Positions 57,699 through 64,000 of a DNA stretch of 64,000 bases are shown piece by piece (within the stretch, counting starts at the first letter, position 1; every line of letters begins with the position of its first letter). The position numbers were made by a program, and so were the translations under genes. Under the pieces are notes generated by a model. That model was not told where the DNA came from. It saw only the letters and a program-made list of their open reading frames with translations, and ran no database searches. Location of the stretch: positions 8,812,413-8,876,412 of the forward strand of contig CM065301.1 of NCBI GenBank assembly GCA_032871835.1. The letters are read 5' to 3'. The DNA is from Dipteronia dyeriana (taxonomy: Eukaryota > Streptophyta > Magnoliopsida > Sapindales > Sapindaceae).

Positions 57699-59339
57699 CT
57701 ATGGGCTCTGTTTTTGTAGGATTGTCGGAGGTTTCTGAAGAGGTAAATTGGCAGGAAGATGTATAAAAGGCATGTTTTCGATGGTCAGGTGGTGAGCGTT
57801 TGTGAGAAGCATGTGCCTTTTTTTCTGTGAAGAGGTTTTCTTATTTTTGCTTGGGGATGGTTGTTCAGTAGGTAAAGGTGGATATTTTCTAAAAAGGTCT
57901 CCAGTTGATTTGAAAAATTGGGAATGGTCAGGAGGCCTTGAAGGAGGTGGTGGTGATTGAGTCGGGAATATCAAGGACGGGGAATAAGGATATGGCCTCG
58001 GGACATAAGGTGTACTGGTAAAATGGTCTATTGTTATCTGGTCTAGCTGGTCCCTGAGATGTCTGATTTCTCTTTCCTTGCTATCAAATTCAGGGCCAAA
58101 ATACCCTTGGCTGATATACTGATGAAGATCAACATCCAATCTAGAAACTCTAGATTGCAAGTCCGTATACATATTGCATAATGTAGAATCTAGATGTTGA
58201 AGCTGATTGTCATGTTGAGAAACATGGTGAGAGACTTTGTCTATCTTCTGGTCAATAGAGTGAAGAACTCTAATCTGGACGGTGGCATTACGAGTATGCC
58301 AGTTGAGGATCTGTTCAGCCTGGGAGGGCTGTTTAAGAGATCCGTCAGGTAAGACTTCTGTTGATTGGATGATTGGCCTGGAGAATAAGTTTCTTTCAGG
58401 ATTTGAAGAGGATTCCAGGGGAGGAAAATCCTTATCATAACTGGAGGCCATAAAGCATGGAATGGGAGCTGGAGTTGTTGGCATCAATTTTTCTGTTGGT
58501 TCATCAAACAGTAAACCTTCCTCTTTCAGGATTTGAAGTGCCCTATCATAGATAGGGAGTGGCTTGTTTTTAATTGCTCGCAAACCAATCCAAGGACTGT
58601 AAGGGTCCTTAGGATTTCTGAATGAGGGAATTGGTTTACAGGATGCTTTCACCGGTTTATGACAAGCTTTGCATTCGCAATCTGCATCACACATTTCTGG
58701 GTCGACGTCCCAGATGAAGTGTCCGTTGATCTTGCCTGTGTAAATTGGAGTTCCATCAGCCTCAAAACGATGGATAGGAATCTCTTGTTCAGTAGTAACA
58801 GGTCGAATCATTAGGACCTGGAACACAGGAGGAGCACTAGGTGCTGTCTCGGTGGCAGAGTTACTTGTCTCAGAAGTGCCAATCTGTTCATAAGTAGCCT
58901 GGATGGAACCGTCAGCTAACTTAGTGAACTTGGTATCAGTAGCTACAACCGGAGTAATGTTTTGAAAAGCTTTCTCATAGTTGGTGATCCATTTAAGAGG
59001 CATGATTTCTGTGAGCTTTTCCCTGGGTAATTGCTTGGGAATCTAGATGATAGTAGGAACTTCATCTTCTCTTTCAGCTTTGATGAAGATGGTATCTCCA
59101 GTTTGTCCAGGGATGGGAAGATCAAGAGCATGATTCTGGAGCCTGTACGCAATTTGATGGTGTAGCGTTGCCATATAAGAATTTGGCATCATAGGAGCTC
59201 CCACAATTTGGAGTTGAATTTTGAGACAGTTGTGAAGATTCAGATCCCTGAGTGGGATGTTGAAGTTAGGATAATAGGTGAGTGAGATGCTTCCTGCATG
59301 TAAAGTGGAAAGATACGTTCCAATGATTGCGTCAGCCAC
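57699..59339 (-). pseudogene. Viral movement protein region and C-terminal coiled-coil extension, broken
   Basis: Two minus-strand frames, 59043-59339 and 57699-59003, lie in the same phase and are divided by one TAG at 59043-59045. The first has the conserved core of the caulimovirid 30K-type movement protein (GTYLSTLHAGS, YYPNFN). The second has a short Cys cluster (CDADCECKACHK), then a region with heptad-like spacing (about 58080-58260), then a Pro-rich tail. The N-terminal half is cut off by the inversion junction at 59339/59340. Movement proteins of this family widen plasmodesmata for cell-to-cell spread. Confidence 0.75.
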
Positions 59340-60713
59340 TACACCACCTGCTTATCCAAGCTTCTCAAGAAGGATCCCCCTCAATGGAACACCTTTCACT
59401 CCGCGGCAATATCCCACCTCAAAAGTGTTGCACAAAAGCCGCCACCCTTACATATTCCTTCATCAGGACACCTCATCCTACAGACAGATGCCAGTGATCA
59501 TTTCTAGGGAGCCATCCTCATTGAAGAAATCAATGGAAGATGCCACTACTGTGGCCATGCCAGCGGACAATTCAAAGATGCCCATAAACACTATCACATT
59601 ATTTATAAGGAGATCCTTGCTGTTAAAAATGGAATTTCCAAGTTTGACTTCCACCTCAGAACCAGAAACTTTACCATTGAAATGGACAATTCATCCTTTC
59701 CTATGGTACTCGAATTCCATAACAAGCTCCCTCCAAACCCCCAGCTCCTGAGACTCAAAGATTGGTTCTCCAGATACGATTTTTCGGTCAAACATATTAA
59801 AGGCCACCATAACATCATCCCAGATATGCTCTCAAGACCTCACCCTATTACCCTGCTTTCTCGTGCCGGTCCTATCCCCTTGATCTACATGATATCTTTC
59901 CAAGCCTCATCTTCTACTGCTCCCCCTTCTCCCCCACTGCCGTCTATGTTCCCTCCTGAGTTCATGGCCACCTTCCCACCAGGTCAACTTCCCACTGTCC
60001 AACAGGTTCAAGATTTTGCAAGGTTGTGTCTTCCAAGATATCTCTCTCAGATCAACAATCAAGGTTGCCACCACCAGTTTGCCAACCCCAGCAAACCTTT
60101 CCTCGACCCTTTTATATGACCACCATTTTACTACTATTCAGACCAGGTGTTGTGGTTCCTATGGTGCTTATCTGTTCTCCATCACTATGCCATAGTCTTT
60201 CCTCTCCAGGCGCTATATGGTTTCGTCCAAGATCCAACCTCTGTTAACCTCCAAACTTTCCTACAGTGGTTCAATCCTCTATCTGTCTGGCAGACCGAGC
60301 TTACCAAGCTTATGGGCCACTACCATCTTTGGAAGATGGACCCAAAACAGGCTTCCAAAGTATGCTGCATTTGGATCTTTAACATGCCCTACAGATATAA
60401 CCCACATACTCAGCTTCTCTGGACCTCTAACATCTGCTACGAATGGGATACATCGTATGACTACGAAAGATTGTATCATACCAGTATCCAGATACCCCTC
60501 CTTAATTTCCTTTGTGACGTCAATAATGACAATATAGATGTCCTTTTTATCATTCCAAGTGTCCCGAGGGACCCAACAAGGAGTTTGCATCCTTTCCTGA
60601 ATTCCAATCTTCAGGACTCCCAAGACCAGGCTGACACGTGGCCTTGTTCGATCTGTGGGGCCCTTGACTCAGATGACGAATATCACTCCACCTGTAATCT
60701 TAGCAGTCCGTGA
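59340..60713 (+). pseudogene. RNase H end and downstream coding extension, right-arm copy
   Basis: Inverted copy of 53720-55081. Frames 59682-60119 and 60147-60713 are in the same phase and are divided by one TGA at 60117-60119. RNase H sequence runs without a stop into the downstream extension, so in this copy the two were one reading frame. The extension ends TGA at 60711-60713 after a Cys pair (CSICGALDSDDEYHSTC), which could bind a metal. The segment before 59682 is in another phase (59278-59751 is a shifted shadow of the RNase H region). Confidence 0.6.
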
Positions 60714-60879
60714 TTGTTTTCACCTACCTCTGCTGTATAATTATTATTGTGTCTTCCAGCTGTCCGACCAGCTTTCTGCTTTCTTTGTTGTTTTGTTATC
60801 TTGATGTGTCGGCCACCGCCTTTGGCCTTTTCTCTTGTAAGATAGACTTGCCAGCCTGGGGCTCGATGAAGGTCTTTCT

Positions 60880-61325
60880 TCCCTTTAAAAGGAACCTCAT
60901 CTCCTCTGTGAAAAATCAATCAGAAAATCAATAAAGCTTGTGTGTTTGTGTTTAATGGATTTCTAAATAGTTTTCTTCTCCTGATCTTCAGACGGTTCTA
61001 TGTCTGAAACTATGATTCTTCAAGATCCTAGTATGCTCTATGCTTGCCTCGTATGAGGATCCTGCATATCAGAACAGATTTTTTATACTGGTTTAGTATA
61101 TCGGCTGGACACCCTGGACACATCAGGAACCAGAATGTTGTTGGCTAGGATGAACTCAGGTTTAACAAAGCCACGTACTGACTAGTTTGGCTTATGATCT
61201 CCATCCATCTCTGATAGTATCTGGCCAGTAAGTACCCTGTTATGGTCGTTGAGGAAAGGCCATCTGTGGGGAAAACGAGGCTTTGGTTCTCTCTGTGAGA
61301 TGGTAGTGGAGCTCAAACCCTAAAT
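60880..61325 (+). promoter_or_regulatory. Viral promoter, polyadenylation signal and leader, right-arm copy
   Basis: CCCTTTAAAAGG at 60881-60892 is a candidate TATA-type element. AATAAA lies at 60930-60935, followed by GT-rich sequence, as in the terminally redundant region of caulimovirid pregenomic RNA. About 450 nt of leader-like sequence follows up to the primer site. The left arm holds the inverse copy at 53096-53560. Confidence 0.55.
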
Positions 61326-61326
61326 T

Positions 61327-61571
61327 GGAGATATGAAAGGATTAAAAGGTAACTGGGCCTAGACTAGACAAGATATCTTTTCTAGCTCAAGTGGTATCAG
61401 AGCCTTGGCGTCCGATCGAAGTGCCGAGTTCGAGCCCTGGGAGTGCAAAGATCATTTCCTGGCTCCTGTGAACTCACTCTGGGTGTACCCCAGGTGGGGA
61501 GTGGGAGATATGAAAGGATTAAAAAGTAACTGGGCATAGACTAGACAAGATATCTTTTCTAGCTCAAGTGG
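61327..61571. repeat. Direct repeat of 68 bp with period 177 around the primer-binding site
   Basis: 61327-61394 and 61504-61571 match with about two differences (GGAGATATGAAAGGATTAAA at the start, CTAGCTCAAGTGG at the end). The first copy runs on into the primer-binding site. The second stops at its first three bases, TGG, and is followed by (TA)n. The 109-bp spacer contains AGTTCGAGCCC, which resembles a tRNA B box, so a SINE-like origin of the tail is an alternative. Confidence 0.75.
61392..61404 (+). promoter_or_regulatory. Primer-binding site for initiator tRNA-Met
   Basis: TGGTATCAGAGCC is complementary to the 3' end of plant initiator tRNA-Met and is the usual minus-strand priming site of caulimovirids and many plant LTR retrotransposons. 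It lies about 460-490 nt downstream of the candidate TATA and poly(A) signals, the expected order. Confidence 0.8.
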
Positions 61572-61975
61572 ATATATATATATATATATATATATGATAT
61601 AAATATAATATAAAAGTATAAATAATATAAGATAATATAATATATATATTATATAATATATGTAATAATATATTATATGCAATAATATATATATATATAT
61701 ATAATAAATATTATATAATAATATTATTTTTGGAAATGAGGGTATTTTTGGATTTGAGTTGTGGGATAGAGGGTTATTTTTGAAAAGAAAATGTGTTAAT
61801 GGAATGGAATGGAATGGAATAGACATTCCATTGGTTTTTGGATGGAATGCTCATTCCACCAAAATGGTGGAATCCCTATTCCAATGGAATGCTCATTCCA
61901 TTGGAATTTAACAAACAAAACAAATGGAATGATTTTTTTTCCATTCCATTCCATTTTACCTAACCAAACACCACC
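61572..61975. repeat. AT-only tract and right subterminal part of the PIF/Harbinger-like element
   Basis: (TA)n and mixed A/T sequence to about 61725, then AATGAGGGTATTTTTGGA and the GGAATGGAATGG-type subterminal repeats. This is the right partner of 52081-53095. Confidence 0.65.
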
Positions 61976-61978
61976 TAA

Positions 61979-62400
61979 GAGTATATTATATTTCGACCCA
62001 AACTTTCATGTAGCTTCGTAGGGCCATCTATGAACTGCGCAGTATAAGGAATACAAAGCCTTTTGTAGTCATTTGTCTTTGTTTTTCATCAAAAACTGGC
62101 TCACAAACAAGCTCACAAGCAGCAGTTGAGATATCCTCCAATCTAATTTTTATTTATTTTTTAAACACAGGATATAAATTATTTTTTATATTATTTCGTA
62201 GTCATTGTGATTAAATTGACACCGCAATTATAATGTAATATTACACCGCTGAATGCTGAAATGCTGAATGTGATTTGATGGTAAAGAGTTAAAAGGTATT
62301 CATTTATTATAAGGTTTAAGCCACAGATTGTATGCATAACAAATAAAATGATATATAAATAATATTACACTGACTTTTGTTGACGTTGATTTATGGATTG
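61979..62400. other. AT-rich flank, no gene seen
   Basis: Ordinary AT-rich sequence to the right of the PIF/Harbinger-like element. No feature can be supported. Confidence 0.4.
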
Positions 62401-62439
62401 TATCAGAAAAGCCAACAAGGATTGGATTTCGGCTATTAA

Positions 62440-63820
62440 TTCAAAGAGAAAGAGATTCAGAGAGAGTAACGAAAACACAAGTTTTACGTGGTAAAACTCC
62501 GATGATCGGAGAAACATCCACGGGTGGTTGAAGGATCAACCAAGCCAAAATCCACTATGAAAATATGATGTTTACAAGCTCTCGATCTCTCATTTTTCTC
62601 TCTGTATTTTTCTGTTGCTTGTTGTGTATGTTATATTACCTATATATCTTTTGAAACGAGATTATGGGTCTATTTATATGTTTATAGAACCTTAATCTGC
62701 TTTGTACAAGTAATACAAGATCTTTGTACTTAATTGTGATTCGGTTACCTGCTTGAGGTTGATTTGTTTTTTTTCCTGTTTCGGAGTCTCTTATAGAAAT
62801 CGAATGAGACTCTAGTAGTGCAGTTTTATTTGGACTTGTTTCCTTATAAGAATGTAGTCTTTGTAGCGAAATCAAGTTGTTTCCTGATTGAGGATTCTTC
62901 TAACTCAGTATTCTGTTCTCTTTGGGATTCTTCCTGATGGATATCTTCGCGTATTTAATTACTTAAATCCGTGTGAATTAAGCACCAAGTTTCTTGTTCG
63001 GGTCGCATTTATCCCGGGTAAGAATAACACTGGTTGGTCCCGAGTAGATCCGTTTGAGCCCGAGTAGAAGATGCTTTTTGGTTAATCCCGAGTACTTTTA
63101 ATCGATTCGGAGTAATTTAGTTGATCCCGAGTAGGTCTTGCCGTGCTACTTTTTTACTCGGGTTTTCTTCTCTTTAATGATGCCTCGTAGGATATTTCCT
63201 GAGTGCCTATTTGGGCGTCCACCTGGCTATTTTCTCCTTTCTGTCAATGACGTATATGCTTGGTAAAATTCACATACGACAATACCCCATTAAAATATTT
63301 TTACCGAGTAAATTTCATTTCGGGCAAGAGTATTTTAATCATCTTAATTTTTACTCGTCAGAATACCCGTCTTGTTATAATGACGTGTCTTAATGGTGAC
63401 CCTGTAGTTTCGATTCGCTTTATTACGCGAGATCTTAAAAGATGGCGACGTTTTGAAGTTTTGACGGTTGAGGGCTACTTCCTGTTTTGACACGTGTCCC
63501 TCGCCTCTTCGTTTTTCAATATCATTTATGAGAAATGATTTTTGCGTCTCCTCAAACGCCGCATACGTCATCGAGTTTCATCATAAAAAATCCTAGGGTT
63601 TCGTGCCACCTCATTTTTAAATTCTTCGCTGGGAGACATCGTTGGTTTATTCTCAACAATTTTTAACAGATATTTCTTTAAACCCAGATTTCTTTCTCCA
63701 GAAGTTTGCGATTCTCCGTTTGAAGATCTTGCATCAATCTCAATTCAAGGTTAGTTTTAATGGGGCCATCTTCCTGCCATCGTCTCTTTAAAATCGCTTT
63801 TGATGCATTAGAACGTTAGG
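62440..63820. mobile_element. LTR-like non-coding sequence, class uncertain
   Basis: 62470-62560 (ACACAAGTTTTACGTGGTAA, then CCACGGGTGG) resembles the ACGTGGT-CCACGG block common in plant Copia LTRs. 63005-63145 has at least four copies of (T)CCCGAGTA. 63490-63750 has CACGTGTCC and a CT-rich leader, then a donor-like AAG-GTTAGT at 63748-63755. I could not fix TG...CA ends or a primer site. Probably a retroelement LTR and leader at the window edge. Confidence 0.35.
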
Positions 63821-63828
63821 ATTTCCAG

Positions 63829-64000
63829 TTAGTTTCTTGCATTAAACGATTGCTGAGGGATATCCCAATAGATGAACCTCCATTCTTAGAGGTTGATGTT
63901 TATGGGCTTCACCCTGACGTCACTTTCAGCCCTGTATCGAGTTCTCCATCTAGTTCTGATTCTGATATTTCTGATCATAGGGTATCTTTTCGAAGGATGG
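63829..64000 (+). CDS. Partial reading frame running off the right edge, unrecognised
   Basis: After a possible acceptor (TTTCCAG at 63822-63828) a frame stays open to the end of the window. It contains RDIPIDEPPFLEVDVYGLHP and a Ser/Asp-rich stretch (SSSPSSSDSDISD). No start codon precedes it in the window, and a TAG lies in frame at 63817-63819, before the acceptor. It could be the first coding exon of a gene or the start of a retrotransposon polyprotein. The family is unknown to me. Confidence 0.3.

Larger units (their letters stand above)
53096..61571. mobile_element. Endogenous caulimovirid (florendovirus/petuvirus-like) with a large inverted duplication
   Basis: A 4258-bp core (55082-59339) holds decayed movement protein, coat/zinc knuckle, protease and reverse transcriptase regions on the minus strand. 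It is flanked by inverted arms of identical length: left 53096-55081 and right 59340-61325 (1986 bp each). Both arms carry the RNase H end, a downstream coding extension and the promoter/leader region. By eye, the outer 420 bp of the arms differ at about ten positions. After the right arm come a primer-binding site and a short repeated tail. The N-terminal part of the movement protein and the leader between primer site and first gene are missing. Both outer borders are TA-rich, as is usual for this virus group in plant genomes. It is a fossil; no reading frame is complete. Confidence 0.88.
52081..61975. mobile_element. PIF/Harbinger-like element containing an endogenous pararetrovirus
   Basis: The left end (A)GTGGTGTTTGGTTACC and the right end, read on the other strand, GGTGGTGTTTGGTTAGG are near-identical; TAA flanks both (52078-52080 and 61976-61978). 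Subterminal GGAATGGAATGG repeats occur on both sides. Between them lie an AT-only core and the viral insertion (53096-61571). Without the virus the element would be about 1.4 kb. No transposase. Confidence 0.75.

Noticed and set aside
59278..59751. Separate viral gene on the plus strand at the right junction
   Set aside because: It is a shifted-phase shadow of the RNase H region. The same shadow appears in the left arm at 54736-55176.
61380..61460. tRNA gene, because of an A-box-like TGGTATCAGAG and a B-box-like AGTTCGAGCCC
   Set aside because: No cloverleaf can be drawn: there is no acceptor stem or anticodon arm. The first motif is the complement of a tRNA 3' end, as in a primer-binding site.

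Overview
The window is plant nuclear DNA. It is AT-rich, its genes carry many GT-AG introns, and it is packed with plant transposon families. The genes and the type of endogenous pararetrovirus point to a eudicot; the species cannot be named from sequence alone. I place three host genes with full exon structures: a plastid-type GET3/ArsA ATPase (4465-7797, +, 11 exons, 408 aa), a long ABCG24/28-type ABC transporter (9462-19279, -, 14 exons, about 1104 aa, with one reading-frame break near its start), and an OTU-domain deubiquitinase (45504-50986, +, 10 coding exons, 351 aa). The first two are convergent. Nothing suggests that the three form a pathway; they are ordinary dispersed plant genes.

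Layout. 1-4464: AT-rich DNA with small direct repeats, a Tourist-like MITE and a 5'-truncated LINE fragment. 4465-19730: the two convergent genes. 19731-31662: a small Mutator-type element with long terminal inverted repeats, a hairpin MITE with (TA)n tracts, and a 10.5 kb Mutator-like element (21182-31662). The large element carries a decayed transposase on + and a decayed DUF1985/Ulp1-protease gene on -, with arrays of a TGTGTTTAAT motif placed upstream of both genes and between them. 31663-42700: nested non-autonomous elements (foldback, hAT-like, PIF/Harbinger-like and a GC-rich Mutator-like element) that interrupt two tandem copies of an older repeat. 42700-51000: a foldback MITE and the OTU gene. 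52081-61975: a PIF/Harbinger-like element whose AT-only core holds an endogenous caulimovirid (florendovirus/petuvirus-like). The viral copy has a 1986-bp inverted duplication around a 4.26-kb core, followed by a tRNA-Met primer-binding site and a short redundant tail that stops inside that site. 62000-64000: LTR-like non-coding DNA and a partial unrecognised reading frame at the edge.

The most interesting structures are the inverted-duplicated pararetrovirus with its end at the primer-binding site, the two-gene Mutator-like element with oriented motif arrays, and the layered insertions at 34-42 kb, whose target-site duplications allow a relative dating.
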